Origin: Aerococcaceae bacterium DSM 111021
GTDB taxonomy: Bacteria > Bacillota > Bacilli > Lactobacillales > Aerococcaceae
Reading direction: 5' to 3'
Assembly: GCA_020112395.1 (NCBI GenBank)
Contig: JACCEK010000001.1
Location: 620,001-684,000, forward strand
DNA length: 64,000 bases
Part shown: piece after piece, positions 53,570 to 63,525 of the stretch
Layout: each line of letters begins with the position of its first letter
Position numbering within the stretch: the first letter of the stretch is position 1
Translations under genes and position numbers: made by a program
Notes under the pieces: generated by a model
Seen by the model: the letters and a program-made list of their open reading frames with translations, nothing else
Databases searched by the model: none
What the model was told of the DNA's origin: nothing

Positions 53570-54397
53570 TTATTCTTGATTAGCTGGTTGATTAACAATC
53601 GCTTGTTCTAAGAAATCTGCACGCTCATCATCTGTAATAGAAGCTAAAGCCTCATTCACTAGGTCTAATAATTCAGTATTGCCTTTTTTAATACCAATTG
53701 CTAAAGTCTTATCCGCAGTGTCTACATCAAAGTTTGGTTCAGGTATTATGTAAGCTAACTCTTCGTTCACTGAAGTCGCTGATTCTGCTTCTGGTACTTC
53801 AGAGATATAGCCGTCAATACGACCTGACTCCAGTGCAACACGCATAATCGGGAATGAACGCATCGCTTGTTCTTGTTGAACATCTTGAATTTGTGTAATT
53901 AAATCATAGTGGAGTGTACTCAATTGCCCAGTTAAACGCGCTCCTGAAAAATCTTCTAAGCTTGTCGCATTCGCATATTCTGAATCAGCATTTACAACAA
54001 TTGCAAACTGTAATTCATAATATGGATCTGTAAAGTCAATAGCTTGTGCTCGCTCTTCTGTTGGAGACATACCTGCAACAATTATATCGATACGATCTGA
54101 CATTAACGCTGGAATTAACCCTTCCCACTCATACTTAGCAACAATCACTTCTCGTCCTAGTGCTTCACCAAGACGGCGAGCAATCTGAACATCATACCCA
54201 TTAGCAAAATCATTTGAATCAGCAATAGGTAACGCATCATTGGAATCATCTGACTGTGTCCAGTTATAGGGAGGATACGCCCCTTCCATACCGACAATTA
54301 ATGGTTCATTATCTTGAGCACCAACGTGTGAGGAATTAATTGATGTGACTAGCGGTAACATCACAAGTACTAATAACAATTTGAAAAACTTTTTCAT
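53570..54397 (-). CDS. Amino acid ABC transporter, substrate-binding protein (probably lysine)
   Basis: A 275-residue family 3 solute-binding protein: EGAYPPYNWTQ, NGYDVQIARRLGEALGR, DIIVAGMSPTEERAQAIDFT and the DGYISEVPEAES hinge region. The signal peptide (MKKFFKLLLVLVMLPLVTSI, likely cleavage after VGA) has no Cys, so the usual lipobox is absent. The ATG follows AAAGGAATG. It is the first gene behind the lysine riboswitch. Confidence 0.92.
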   Translation of the reverse strand: MKKFFKLLLVLVMLPLVTSINSSHVGAQDNEPLIVGMEGAYPPYNWTQSDDSNDALPIADSNDFANGYDVQIARRLGEALGREVIVAKYEWEGLIPALMSDRIDIIVAGMSPTEERAQAIDFTDPYYELQFAIVVNADSEYANATSLEDFSGARLTGQLSTLHYDLITQIQDVQQEQAMRSFPIMRVALESGRIDGYISEVPEAESATSVNEELAYIIPEPNFDVDTADKTLAIGIKKGNTELLDLVNEALASITDDERADFLEQAIVNQPANQE

Positions 54398-54460
54398 TTG
54401 AATACATTCCTTTCTTTTGACAATAAGAGAATCGAAACTTCAAAGCACCTAAAATAATGC

Positions 54461-54496
54461 TCAAAAAAAGACCACGAACAAAAGGTTCGTGGCCTA
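54461..54496 (-). terminator. Expression-platform terminator of the lysine riboswitch
   Basis: GGCCACGAAC / GTTCGTGGTC hairpin with a 5-nt loop, followed by seven T residues on the minus strand, about 65 bp before the binding-protein ATG. Confidence 0.88.
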
Positions 54497-54497
54497 A

Positions 54498-54672
54498 AAA
54501 CTTGTTTGGCTTCCTTTTGCCCGGTAGTTGATTGCACGTAATAATTAGCAGGGCAGCTAATTAATACAGTGACAAACCTATTATGGCCTGCCCCCAGCGT
54601 TTTGCTTCGGCGAATTCCCCTTTCCAGTTTTAACACTGTACTCTTGTCATCCGCGCCTCGCCCAATACCTAG
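54498..54672 (-). promoter_or_regulatory. Lysine riboswitch (L box)
   Basis: The minus strand carries the conserved L-box blocks in order: GCGAGGCGCGGATGACAAGA ending in AGTA, GGAAAGGGG followed by TTCGCCGAAGCAAAACGC, a CTGGGGGCAGGCC block and GGTTTGTCACTG. They match the Bacillus lysC L box block by block. Lysine binding would favour the downstream terminator and stop transcription of the ABC importer. Confidence 0.92.
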
Positions 54673-54687
54673 TCTAATTTGATTTTA

Positions 54688-54716
54688 ATCTTATCAAAAT
54701 CTCATATACTTGTCAA
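54688..54716 (-). promoter_or_regulatory. Promoter of the lysine riboswitch-ABC operon
   Basis: Consensus TTGACA (complement 54711-54716), 17-bp spacer, TAAGAT (complement 54688-54693), just ahead of the riboswitch aptamer. Confidence 0.85.
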
Positions 54717-54802
54717 CATGGAAGCACTTAATGATTTTATTAGAATTGTCGGAACTAACTCAATCAACTAGAACGATTAGCTCAGATTGTTCTAGCTAAT
54801 TC

Positions 54803-54849
54803 AAAAAAAATACCTACTGAAAGACGGAAGTCATTCAGTAGGTATTTTT
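54803..54849 (-). terminator. Terminator of the second AI-2E-type gene, overlapping its stop codon
   Basis: AAAAATACCTACTGAA / TTCAGTAGGTATTTTT, a perfect 16-bp stem with an eight-T run on the minus strand. The first arm includes part of the stop codon. Confidence 0.87.
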
Positions 54850-55996
54850 AAATTTGGCGTAAATTATTATCTGGATTAACAATGAGTTGATGCTCTCGGT
54901 ACTCTATATCCGAACTTATTAGTTTATAGATTGCCGAAGCAATCGGCACACCCAAGAAAAACCCTGCTGGTCCAAGAATTCCACCACCAATTGTCACAGC
55001 GATAAAGGTCCAAATACCAGGTAAGCCTATTGAACCACCAACTACACGTGGATAGATAACATTACTTTCGATTTGTTGTAAAATAATATTGAATAACAGG
55101 AAGAACAGGCCTTGTATTGGGTTCTGTACAAAGATTAACAATGTTCCGATGATAGCAGATAATATCGCCCCAACCATTGGGACTAGAGCTAATGCGCCTG
55201 ATAATGCACCTATCATACCGGCATATGGGAAATTAAATATCATCATTCCAATCGTAACTAAGGAACCATATATAATCGCCTCAATAAGCATACCAGTAAT
55301 AAAGCCAGAAAATGATTCATTTGTCACCCGCATTATATATCCTAATCGGCGATAACGGTCTTTCTTTAAATAAGCCTTTGCCAACCGTTTTACTTGGTTT
55401 TGAAGTTTTTCTTTAGAGAATAATGCATAAATTGCAACGACTAAAATAATGACCAGACGGAATAGTGATGAGGTTAATATTTGAAACGTAGTAAAAGTAG
55501 ATCCAAGGATATTATTTGCAAAACTCGCAGCATCACGAGCGATATTTTCCCAATTGATATTTAAGTTATTTATTAACGTGTCAATCTCAGGGTAAATTTG
55601 TTCCAAATCCTCAATCCATCTTTGAATATAAGTAATCATCAGCGGTAAGTTCTCTAATAAGGTTTGTACCAATGAAATCAATTGCGGAATGATGAGCCAT
55701 AGCACTAGTACAATTACGATAATAACCGTAATAAGTGCTAACAATATCGAGATTGGACGTCTTAAACGAAGCAAATGTTCGTTATTCGTTTCGGGAAACC
55801 AAACCCCCTCATACATCACCATAATTAAATTCAATATATAAGAAAACACAAAACCATAAACAACTGGAGAAATTATATTCCAAAACTCACTTATCCCATA
55901 AAATATATGCTGATAATTAAAGATTACTAAAATAAATACAGCACCTAAAATAACATATTTCATGACCATTCGATCTAAACGACCTAATTTATCCAT
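54848..55996 (-). CDS. AI-2E family transporter (second paralogue)
   Basis: A 382-residue protein of the same family as the one at 104-1318, with the same layout: two N-terminal helix pairs, a polar middle with PEIDTLINNLNINWENIARD, and a C-terminal bundle with GALSGALALVPMVGAILSAI, QQIESNVIYPRVVGGSIGLP and GFFLGVPIASAIYKL. The substrate is unknown. It stands alone upstream of its own terminator. Confidence 0.88.
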   Translation of the reverse strand: MDKLGRLDRMVMKYVILGAVFILVIFNYQHIFYGISEFWNIISPVVYGFVFSYILNLIMVMYEGVWFPETNNEHLLRLRRPISILLALITVIIVIVLVLWLIIPQLISLVQTLLENLPLMITYIQRWIEDLEQIYPEIDTLINNLNINWENIARDAASFANNILGSTFTTFQILTSSLFRLVIILVVAIYALFSKEKLQNQVKRLAKAYLKKDRYRRLGYIMRVTNESFSGFITGMLIEAIIYGSLVTIGMMIFNFPYAGMIGALSGALALVPMVGAILSAIIGTLLIFVQNPIQGLFFLLFNIILQQIESNVIYPRVVGGSIGLPGIWTFIAVTIGGGILGPAGFFLGVPIASAIYKLISSDIEYREHQLIVNPDNNLRQI

Positions 55997-56080
55997 TCAT
56001 TCCCCCCCTTTATTTGTATATATAATATAACACGATTCTGTTGATTATTTCGTACAGTTTTATTACAAAATGACATTATT

Positions 56081-56992
56081 TTATCCTTGCCACACGACGA
56101 GTAAAATCGACATAATTATAATTGATATAATAATCGATAGTGAATTAATAACAGCTGACAACTCAAAATTTTCACCATACATTCTTGTATACATAGTAGC
56201 TACTCCTGATACAGGCGCAAAAGCTAATATCGCTAATGTTTGGCGAATCTCTAAACTAAATGGTAAAAAGAAATAAAGCAACACCGATATTCCTGCAGCG
56301 ATAATATAACGCATTGATAACGTCTTAAATAAAAGTTGAAAGTGATTGCTATTTACTTTTAAATCCAATGCCACACCAATCATAAACATTGATAAAAATG
56401 TATTCCCGTTACCTATGATTTTTGTAACGTCAATGACAAAACTCGGTAATTGAAGAGACAGTAGTGAAAGTATTATCATAACAATATAGGCAATAACCGA
56501 TGGAGAACTCATCATTGTTCGAAGAATATATACAACATCTATTTTTGCTTCACCATCACGCACTCCTTTAGCCATTCCATAATTTCCGCCAAGTACCATA
56601 AAAGCACTACCCGCATCAAACAAGCTTACAGCCAGAATAGCTACTTCTGAGAAGAAAAATGAAATGAACGGTAGCGAGAAATTCCCTATATTATATCCAT
56701 TCATATTAAGCATTAAAAAGCCTTTTTCAGTAGGTGTCTTCCCCACCCAGTTCGAAAAGAAAATATAAATCCAGTTACACAAGAATCCAACAATACTAAT
56801 TATAATTAAGGTTGGTGGAAAGCTTAAACCATTTAGATTAGATATAATCGCACTAGGTAAAGTAAGATAAAAAATTAGTTTTGAAATCGTATCAAAATCT
56901 CGCTCTCTTACAAAAAGACCTCGTGCCGTTAGGACATTTGCGATAATAATAATAGAAACTAAAACTGATGCTTTAATAATTGTTTCAACCAT
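56081..56992 (-). CDS. AEC family transporter (auxin efflux carrier-like permease)
   Basis: A 303-residue, ten-helix permease of the AEC family. It has two five-helix repeats with the crossover segment NMNGYNIGNFSLPFISFFF and the C-terminal FAPVSGVATMYTRMYGENFE. Lactobacillales homologues are annotated as malate or organic-acid permeases; the substrate is not evident here. Monocistronic. Confidence 0.87.
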   Translation of the reverse strand: MVETIIKASVLVSIIIIANVLTARGLFVRERDFDTISKLIFYLTLPSAIISNLNGLSFPPTLIIISIVGFLCNWIYIFFSNWVGKTPTEKGFLMLNMNGYNIGNFSLPFISFFFSEVAILAVSLFDAGSAFMVLGGNYGMAKGVRDGEAKIDVVYILRTMMSSPSVIAYIVMIILSLLSLQLPSFVIDVTKIIGNGNTFLSMFMIGVALDLKVNSNHFQLLFKTLSMRYIIAAGISVLLYFFLPFSLEIRQTLAILAFAPVSGVATMYTRMYGENFELSAVINSLSIIISIIIMSILLVVWQG

Positions 56993-57210
56993 TGTGACGT
57001 CCCTTCTTAATCCGCTATTTCTTTAATCATAGCTTATTACTTCTTAAATTGTTACTTAATTCGATTAGTTTTTTAAATTCACATGTAAATTATTACTCTA
57101 TTATCACTCGGACCTGTATTTCGCAACCATACTGTTCAGATTGACTCAATCATTTTGAGTAGAAAAACTTTTACAAAAGACATTACTAATCTAACTATTT
57201 CTGCTTAAAT

Positions 57211-58524
57211 TTAATAGTTCCATTTATACTCTTTATGATTTAATTCTGCTTGATCAATGAGTAGTAGAAGATAGCTATTTAGGAAACTCACTTCTTCACT
57301 TGTGATTGATTCGATTGTTTCTCCATATGATGATACGGTTGCTTCCCATATTTCTGATATATTCCCTGCGAAGAAAGCTAGGTTGAGTTCTTTAGCTAGA
57401 CTCGTCATATCGTCACTATCTTCATTATTTTGGTTAATATGTTCATTGGCTTTCGTAAAAACTGATTGAATATAACTATTATAGTTTAAGATGTTTGAAT
57501 CCACTTGCATTGTCTGTTGTGCCCAGTGCTCCACTTCTAATAACACTTGGTGATAGGATCCACCATATTCCCCTATGGTTATCTCACCAATCACACTCGG
57601 TTGAACCGAAAATGCACCGGTGGCAATATCTGCTATACTTCCAGTATTATCCTGATATGTATATTGCCCAATATGTTGTGCATGCATATGCCCACTTAAT
57701 GTGACTGGTATGTGGTGTTCTTCTAGTATCTCAGTGAGTCGGTCACTATTCTCCACAACAAATCTTTCCCCAAACTGTTCGATATGAGATATAGAACTAT
57801 GGTGTAAGACAAAGGTTACTCGAACATCTTCTTCCTTAATTAAGTCTAATCTTTCGCTCAACCAATCAAGTGTCCCGTCACTAAGTCTCCCTTTGGATTC
57901 AGGAGGTTGATTATTAAACTCATTCAAGTAAATATTACTATCCAGCATAACTAACCAATGGTCATCTCTAAGTTGAGTTATATAACTTAAACTTGATACA
58001 TCATGATAAATCGCCTCTTGATAACCGAATGAACTCATCAACTCTTTGAAATCCTGTGGTGTAATTTGTTTATTTCTCACTGCTCTACTCTCAGTAAATG
58101 AACTCGCCCATCCATTATGAATATCATGATTACCGGGTATTACATATACTTCTGTACCTAATTGTTCAATTTCCGAGAATATTTCCTGAAGCTCTACTAA
58201 GCTCATGTATTCTCCATTAAGCGTCAAGTCTCCCGAAATGATTAAGGCATGAGGCAAGTTGTCAGCATGTTCTATCTGATATGTTAGTGCTTGGAGCCGT
58301 TCAGTTGAGTAAAATATTTCAAGTCCTGCACCAGTTGTTTGCATCTCTTGAATTCGAGGCCCTTCCTCATATAAAGTGGGAGACAAATGATGAAGATCAG
58401 TAATGACCCACAATCTCAATTCATCCTCAACACTTGATGCCTCAACACTCCTCTCTTGACTCATTCCATACAAAAGACTTATTAAGACACATAATTCTAA
58501 AAGCTTCAATATCTTTTTAATCAT
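57211..58524 (-). CDS. Secreted metallophosphoesterase
   Basis: A 437-residue exported phosphoesterase (signal LELCVLISLLYGMSQE at the N terminus). All calcineurin-like motifs are visible: VITDLHHLSP, ISGDLTLNGE, VIPGNHDIHNGW, VLHHSSISH and LSGHMHAQHIG, together giving the dinuclear metal site. A helical C-terminal region (about residues 330-437) is less typical. Possible substrates are nucleotides, phospholipids or teichoic acid phosphates. Confidence 0.89.
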   Translation of the reverse strand: MIKKILKLLELCVLISLLYGMSQERSVEASSVEDELRLWVITDLHHLSPTLYEEGPRIQEMQTTGAGLEIFYSTERLQALTYQIEHADNLPHALIISGDLTLNGEYMSLVELQEIFSEIEQLGTEVYVIPGNHDIHNGWASSFTESRAVRNKQITPQDFKELMSSFGYQEAIYHDVSSLSYITQLRDDHWLVMLDSNIYLNEFNNQPPESKGRLSDGTLDWLSERLDLIKEEDVRVTFVLHHSSISHIEQFGERFVVENSDRLTEILEEHHIPVTLSGHMHAQHIGQYTYQDNTGSIADIATGAFSVQPSVIGEITIGEYGGSYHQVLLEVEHWAQQTMQVDSNILNYNSYIQSVFTKANEHINQNNEDSDDMTSLAKELNLAFFAGNISEIWEATVSSYGETIESITSEEVSFLNSYLLLLIDQAELNHKEYKWNY

Positions 58525-58551
58525 TAACCCCTCCCTTCAAATAAAGTTCTC

Positions 58552-58586
58552 AAAAAAAAGACTATGAAAGTATCTCATAGTCTTAT
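58552..58586 (-). terminator. Terminator of the HhH-DUF998 operon
   Basis: AGACTATGA / TCATAGTCT hairpin followed by an eight-T run on the minus strand. It also separates the operon from the phosphoesterase gene. Confidence 0.82.
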
Positions 58587-58673
58587 TATCCTATATTATT
58601 ATTTTAATTCAAAACAGAATTAGTTGCTTCAGTTAAATATTTTGTGTCTAGTAACTTACAGACTATGAATGAA

Positions 58674-59852
58674 TTATTTATGAGAGTATTCAAATTCCAC
58701 GTGATAGATGGGTATCGGTGAACGCCCTGCCTTTTCAAGTGATTGTAATAGTAACATTAACCAACTGAAAGCAAGAACAAAAGCTACGATTTCAAAACCA
58801 GTCAAAGTAATATACCAGCCTGTTATATAATAATAAGTAACAGCAAAAAGCATTATACCTAAAACATAAGACGTAATCATAAATTCACGTGATATGTTTG
58901 GAACGAGCCACTTTATACCAATAATCATTGCAATAACCATATACACAAGCATAGCGGCTGATTGATTATGATATTCTGGCATGTTCCCAGGTCCATCACT
59001 GGGGAAGTAGCCTACTAGTCCTAAACTTATCGCTGTAATCGTGAGTAATATTCGCAAAACTGTTAAACCTCGATGTTTTGGATACATTTTTTTAAGTCCG
59101 ACAAATAAATAATCGACTAAAGCAATCATCATTAATGCTGATAGAATCAGTGTTAAGTTAAACTGCCAAGAGCCACTTGCTTCTTGTGTTCCTAAAAAAC
59201 TTAAGTTTCTCTGCCACCACTGCGCTTCACTATTCGTAATCATTGAGATAATCACACCACTTAAAATAACTACGACTAGCAACTTTGTCATTAATGAAGG
59301 AGATAGCACCATAACAAAACTAATCATGGCATAATTAATAATTGATAAAAAGATAAATGTAAGTAAAGTTGATAAATAAATATCTAATACAAGTCCCTCA
59401 AAAAGCAAACCTAGTAAATAGAAGAAGAACAACATAACTAATGCTATAATAATCGCAAAAGAAAACAATATTGTAGGGAAGTTTCGCCAATAGACATTTT
59501 CTAAATTAGCTATTTTTTTCTTTTTTCCAATTATAAAAAAAACTGCGAAAGTTATAATTCCACTGATGGAACCAATTAATAATATAGCACTCGCAACGGA
59601 TATTCTCCCCACGAGCTGTATAAATAACTGATCTCTCGTGCTAAAAAAGATAAAATAGAAAATGGTTCCAATTATTGCTGGAATTAAGAAAAACCTTAAA
59701 GCGAGTTTTTGATGATTACTCGAATGGTTGTCAGTTCTCAATACAAATTCTTGGTTATCTATCATAAGAACTGCTTGATTTAGCTGTTTTAATTCTGATA
59801 CTTTTTTATTCTTAACGATTATCTTTAAATCTTGTTTGTGTTCATTAGTCAT
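58674..59852 (-). CDS. DUF998 integral membrane protein
   Basis: A 392-residue protein: a cytoplasmic N-terminal part of about 50 residues (KKVSELKQLNQAVLMIDNQE), four helices, and a C-terminal six- or seven-helix region with NSEAQWWQRNLSFLGT and GLVGYFPSDGPGNMPEYHNQ, typical of DUF998. Function is unknown. It follows the HhH protein gene by 22 bp, so the two are probably one operon. Confidence 0.75.
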   Translation of the reverse strand: MTNEHKQDLKIIVKNKKVSELKQLNQAVLMIDNQEFVLRTDNHSSNHQKLALRFFLIPAIIGTIFYFIFFSTRDQLFIQLVGRISVASAILLIGSISGIITFAVFFIIGKKKKIANLENVYWRNFPTILFSFAIIIALVMLFFFYLLGLLFEGLVLDIYLSTLLTFIFLSIINYAMISFVMVLSPSLMTKLLVVVILSGVIISMITNSEAQWWQRNLSFLGTQEASGSWQFNLTLILSALMMIALVDYLFVGLKKMYPKHRGLTVLRILLTITAISLGLVGYFPSDGPGNMPEYHNQSAAMLVYMVIAMIIGIKWLVPNISREFMITSYVLGIMLFAVTYYYITGWYITLTGFEIVAFVLAFSWLMLLLQSLEKAGRSPIPIYHVEFEYSHK

Positions 59853-59874
59853 AATTCACCCTTTATTAATATTT

Positions 59875-60456
59875 TTATTTTAAATATAATCTTATTTCTT
59901 TGATTAAGGCTTCTTTTTTAGTATTCTCAAACGTATAAAACGAGCCGAAGTGAATGGTCTCCCCTTTTGTCGTCACTGCTACACCATCAGCAGCTCCATA
60001 CTTTCCATGGGATAATATACTAATCAAATTCAAACTACTCAGCTTCACCTTGTGCTTTAAAAGATAGTCAGCCAGTTCATCTAAGCCATTTAAAGACTGT
60101 TCGCCATTAATCTCAACATGAATTTCTTGATTGGCCGTTTCTTCAAGTTGGCTTTTATTTCCTATCCATAACCCTATCACAAAGTCCCTTATTACGCGTC
60201 GTTTTGGAGCGTTGTCACAACTTAAGTCACCTAATAATAAGAAGTCTGGTCCGTATGGATGTGCTTCACTACTACTAAACGTTAAACCATTGTCTGATAA
60301 AGCCTTTTGTAAAGTCTCTACCGCCTTTGGCCCTACCCCATGGAGCTTTAATAATCCATCCTTACTAAACACTGAAACTTGTTCTAAACTAGTAACATCA
60401 ATCGATTTCAATGCATTTGTAGCTGGTTTCCCTATGTTTGGTAAAGCATGTGACAT
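59875..60456 (-). CDS. Helix-hairpin-helix protein with NTF2/SnoaL-like C-terminal domain
   Basis: A 193-residue soluble protein. Residues about 5-65 carry paired HhH motifs (LPNIGKPATNALKSIDVTSL and LLKLHGVGPKAVETLQKAL), like the alpha C-terminal domain or TfoX-C type folds. Residues about 80-193 (APKRRVIRDFVIGLWIGNKS, ADGVAVTTKGETIHFGSFY) look like an NTF2/SnoaL-type alpha+beta domain; this second call is tentative. A fusion of this kind is uncommon. It is the first gene of an operon with the DUF998 protein. Confidence 0.65.
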   Translation of the reverse strand: MSHALPNIGKPATNALKSIDVTSLEQVSVFSKDGLLKLHGVGPKAVETLQKALSDNGLTFSSSEAHPYGPDFLLLGDLSCDNAPKRRVIRDFVIGLWIGNKSQLEETANQEIHVEINGEQSLNGLDELADYLLKHKVKLSSLNLISILSHGKYGAADGVAVTTKGETIHFGSFYTFENTKKEALIKEIRLYLK

Positions 60457-60705
60457 TAAACCATCTCCTTATTATTAACTCTTTATTATATAACTATAGT
60501 AATATATAAACCTTCAGACTAAAAGGGAAACCTTCTAGTATTGATGCTGAGTTAAGATAAATAAGAATTAACCCCTTATTTCTGTGAAAACGTTTATGTG
60601 ATCGTAGTGGAATGAATTCCCCGCTGATACAGAAGTATGCGATATACTCACATATTTTACACAATGAAATTATTTATACATGAGTAAGTTACTTACAAAT
60701 CAAAA
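60457..60705. other. Intergenic stretch without gene
   Basis: No coding frame of note. Around 60590-60645 it has sequence resembling the element at 31590-31665 (GTGAAAACG..., then GTGGAAT, GAATTC, CGCTGATAC and GTATGC). Confidence 0.4.
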
Positions 60706-60762
60706 ATAAACACGTTAATGATTTTGAATTGTTTATACAACTCAAGTCATTAACGTGTTTAA
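60706..60762 (-). terminator. Terminator of adhE
   Basis: AAACACGTTAATGA / TCATTAACGTGTTT outer stem with inner TTGAGTTGT / ACAATTCAA pairing, followed by a T-rich tail on the minus strand, about 60 bp past the adhE stop. Confidence 0.8.
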
Positions 60763-60820
60763 AAGGGGATCAAATTTAGATATCTCTTTTCAAACCGAGA
60801 TACATTAACAAGCTAGAAGA

Positions 60821-63463
60821 TTAATCATATTCTACTTGTTTTTCTTTGTATCCATAATAAGCATGTTCAAGTATTTCTTTCATCTCATTCACTAATGCCA
60901 ACCTTGGATTCACTGGAGTACATTGATCTTCAAAAGCTAAGTAAGCCATTTCTTCAGTCTTACTCATAAACTCTAATTCATCAATGCCTTGATCTTTAAG
61001 ACTCATTTTAATACCGACACGCTCACCTAAATCATAAACTGCTTGAGCTAAATTCTTTACTCCTTCTTCCGGCGTGTTTGCAGTTAAACCAAGAAGCTTA
61101 GCGATCTCTTGATATTTTATATCTGCTTTATAGTAATTATATTTTGGCCAATTTGCTTGCTTAGATGGGCGTGTGCCGTTGTAGCGAATAACAAATGGTA
61201 AAAGTATCGCATTCGTACGCCCGTGAACTGTATGGAACATTCCACCAATTTTATGAGCCATTGAATGGTTGATTCCTAGGAAAGCATTACCAAAAGCCAT
61301 ACCTGCCATTGTAGAAGCGTTGTGCATCTTTTCTCGAGCTTCTGGATCGTTGTACTTTACTGATGCTTCTAAGTACTCAAATGCAAGTTTAATCGCCTGT
61401 AAAGCGAGTCCGTCAGTGAAGTCATTAGCCATAACTGACACATATGCTTCAATTGCATGTGTTAATACATCCATCCCTGTATCTGCTGTGACGAAGTCTG
61501 GAACCGTTTCAACTAAAGCAGGGTCAACAATCGCAATCGTTGGTAGTAATGAATAATCTGCTAAAGGGTATTTCATATTATTTTTCTTGTCTGAGATAAC
61601 CGCAAATGGTGTTACTTCAGCTCCTGTTCCAGAAGTTGTAGGTATCCCAACGTATTTTGCTTTGGCACCCAGTTCTGGGAACTTAACTGCTCGTTTTCGA
61701 ATATCTAAGAATTTTTGAACTAAATCTCTAAAGTCCACTTCTGGTTGTTCATAGAAGAGCCACATTACTTTGGCCGCATCCATAACTGATCCACCACCTA
61801 AGGCTACAATCGTATCGGGTTGGAACTGTCTCATCGCTTCCGCACCTGTTCTTACTGTTGTAATATCTGGATCTGGTTCAACATTATGGAATATCTGATA
61901 GTTTACTTTGTTTGAACGTGCCTCTAGTTGATCTATTATTCGTTGCGTGAAGCCTAACTTCATCATCGATTCATCAGTAACAATCATGACACGTTCTACA
62001 TCTTCCATCGTTTGTAAGTATTGGATTGAGTCACGTTCGAAATAGATTTTTGATGGAACTTTAAACCATTGCATATTATTTCGACGTCTCCCTACTGTTT
62101 TTATATTTAATAAATTCAATGCTCCGACATTTCCACCAACTGAGTTACGTCCATATGAACCACACCCTAATGTCAGTGAAGGAATGAATGCATTGTATAC
62201 ATCCCCAATTCCTCCAAATGTTGATGGTGAGTTCCATATAACTCGAATAGCTTTTACTTGTCGACCAAATTCTTTTGCTAACTCTTTGTCTTGTGTGTGG
62301 ATGGCTGCTGAATGTCCTAGACCATAAAACTCAACCATTTGAGCTGCTTTTTCTATTCCGTCATCTGTAGACTCTGCTTTTAGCAAAGCAAGAACTGGTG
62401 ATAGTTTTTCTCGTGTTAGTGGCTCATTTGGCCCTACTTCTGAAACTTCAGCGACTAGGATATTCGTCTCTTTAGGTACTGTAAAACCAGCTTGTTCAGC
62501 AATCCATGTGGCAGGTTTACCAACAATGGCACTATTTAACTTCGCTCCTGCACAGTTTTCACTGTTTGCTTTTGCTCCAAAACAGAACTCTTCCAACATC
62601 ACTTTTTCTTTTGAGTTAACGATATATGCATGATAACTTAGCATCTCTTCTTTGAATTCTTTATAAATCTCTTTGTCAACAATCGCTGCTTGTTCCGATG
62701 CACAAACCATACCATTATCAAACGATTTACTTAATACAATGTCATAAACTGCTTGTTTTACATTGGCTGTTTTTTCTACATAAGCTGGAACATTTCCTGC
62801 TCCAACTCCTAAAGCTGGCTTTCCACATGAGTATGCTGCTTTAACCATCGCATTCCCGCCTGTTGCTAAGATTGTAGCGATACCATCATGATTCATTAAA
62901 GCATCGGTTGCTGCTAACGATGGTTCGGTTATCCATTGAATACAATTTTCAGGAGCACCTGCTTCGACCGCTGCGTCACGTACTATTCGTGCTGCATGAG
63001 CTGATGATTCTAATGCTGCAGGATGGAATGAGAAAATAATTGGATTACGTGTTTTTAAAGCGATAAGTGCTTTGAAAATAGTTGTTGATGTTGGGTTTGT
63101 AGTTGGTGTGATTGCGCAGATAACACCGACTGGTTCCGCAATTTCAGTTATACCAGTGACAGGATCATCACTAATAACACCCACTGTTTTCATATTACGC
63201 ATGTAGTTTACAACATGTTCACAAGCAAATAAATTTTTCGTTGCTTTATCTTCAAATACTCCCCGACCTGTTTCTTCTGCTGCATGCCTCGCTAACACCC
63301 CATGTTGATCCAATGCTGCTACCGATGCTTTTGCAACAATATAATCAATCTGCTCTTGGTTAAAATCTTTAAATGTCTCTAGAGCTTTCAAACCGTTTTC
63401 AACTAAATTATTAATCGTATTACCTAAACCTTGTACTACTTCTTTTTCAATCAGTTCAGTCAT
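60821..63463 (-). CDS. adhE: Bifunctional acetaldehyde-CoA/alcohol dehydrogenase AdhE
   Basis: An 880-residue cytoplasmic enzyme that reduces acetyl-CoA to ethanol and regenerates two NAD+. The N-terminal aldehyde dehydrogenase domain (about 1-440) has [20 protein letters not shown] and the catalytic Cys in GMVCASEQA. The C-terminal iron alcohol dehydrogenase (about 455-870) has [27 protein letters not shown] and the iron-binding [20 protein letters not shown]. AdhE forms spirosome filaments. A Rex-like operator inside its promoter suggests redox control. Confidence 0.97.
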   Translation of the reverse strand: MTELIEKEVVQGLGNTINNLVENGLKALETFKDFNQEQIDYIVAKASVAALDQHGVLARHAAEETGRGVFEDKATKNLFACEHVVNYMRNMKTVGVISDDPVTGITEIAEPVGVICAITPTTNPTSTTIFKALIALKTRNPIIFSFHPAALESSAHAARIVRDAAVEAGAPENCIQWITEPSLAATDALMNHDGIATILATGGNAMVKAAYSCGKPALGVGAGNVPAYVEKTANVKQAVYDIVLSKSFDNGMVCASEQAAIVDKEIYKEFKEEMLSYHAYIVNSKEKVMLEEFCFGAKANSENCAGAKLNSAIVGKPATWIAEQAGFTVPKETNILVAEVSEVGPNEPLTREKLSPVLALLKAESTDDGIEKAAQMVEFYGLGHSAAIHTQDKELAKEFGRQVKAIRVIWNSPSTFGGIGDVYNAFIPSLTLGCGSYGRNSVGGNVGALNLLNIKTVGRRRNNMQWFKVPSKIYFERDSIQYLQTMEDVERVMIVTDESMMKLGFTQRIIDQLEARSNKVNYQIFHNVEPDPDITTVRTGAEAMRQFQPDTIVALGGGSVMDAAKVMWLFYEQPEVDFRDLVQKFLDIRKRAVKFPELGAKAKYVGIPTTSGTGAEVTPFAVISDKKNNMKYPLADYSLLPTIAIVDPALVETVPDFVTADTGMDVLTHAIEAYVSVMANDFTDGLALQAIKLAFEYLEASVKYNDPEAREKMHNASTMAGMAFGNAFLGINHSMAHKIGGMFHTVHGRTNAILLPFVIRYNGTRPSKQANWPKYNYYKADIKYQEIAKLLGLTANTPEEGVKNLAQAVYDLGERVGIKMSLKDQGIDELEFMSKTEEMAYLAFEDQCTPVNPRLALVNEMKEILEHAYYGYKEKQVEYD

Positions 63464-63496
63464 TTTAATGCTCCCCTTTGCTTTCTTTATACTTAC

Positions 63497-63525
63497 ATGT
63501 TACCTTTTTCACAAATGGATGTAAA
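63497..63525 (-). promoter_or_regulatory. Promoter of adhE with Rex-like operator
   Basis: TTTACA (complement 63520-63525), 17-bp spacer, TAACAT (complement 63497-63502). The sequence TTGTGAAAAAGGTAACAT (complement 63497-63514) overlaps the spacer and -10. Its first half matches the Rex half-site TTGTGAA perfectly; the second half is partial. Confidence 0.6.

Noticed and set aside
54394-54636. An 80-codon minus-strand frame upstream of the binding-protein gene
   Set aside because: It runs through the lysine riboswitch aptamer and terminator. Its codons follow RNA structure and it has no ribosome binding site.
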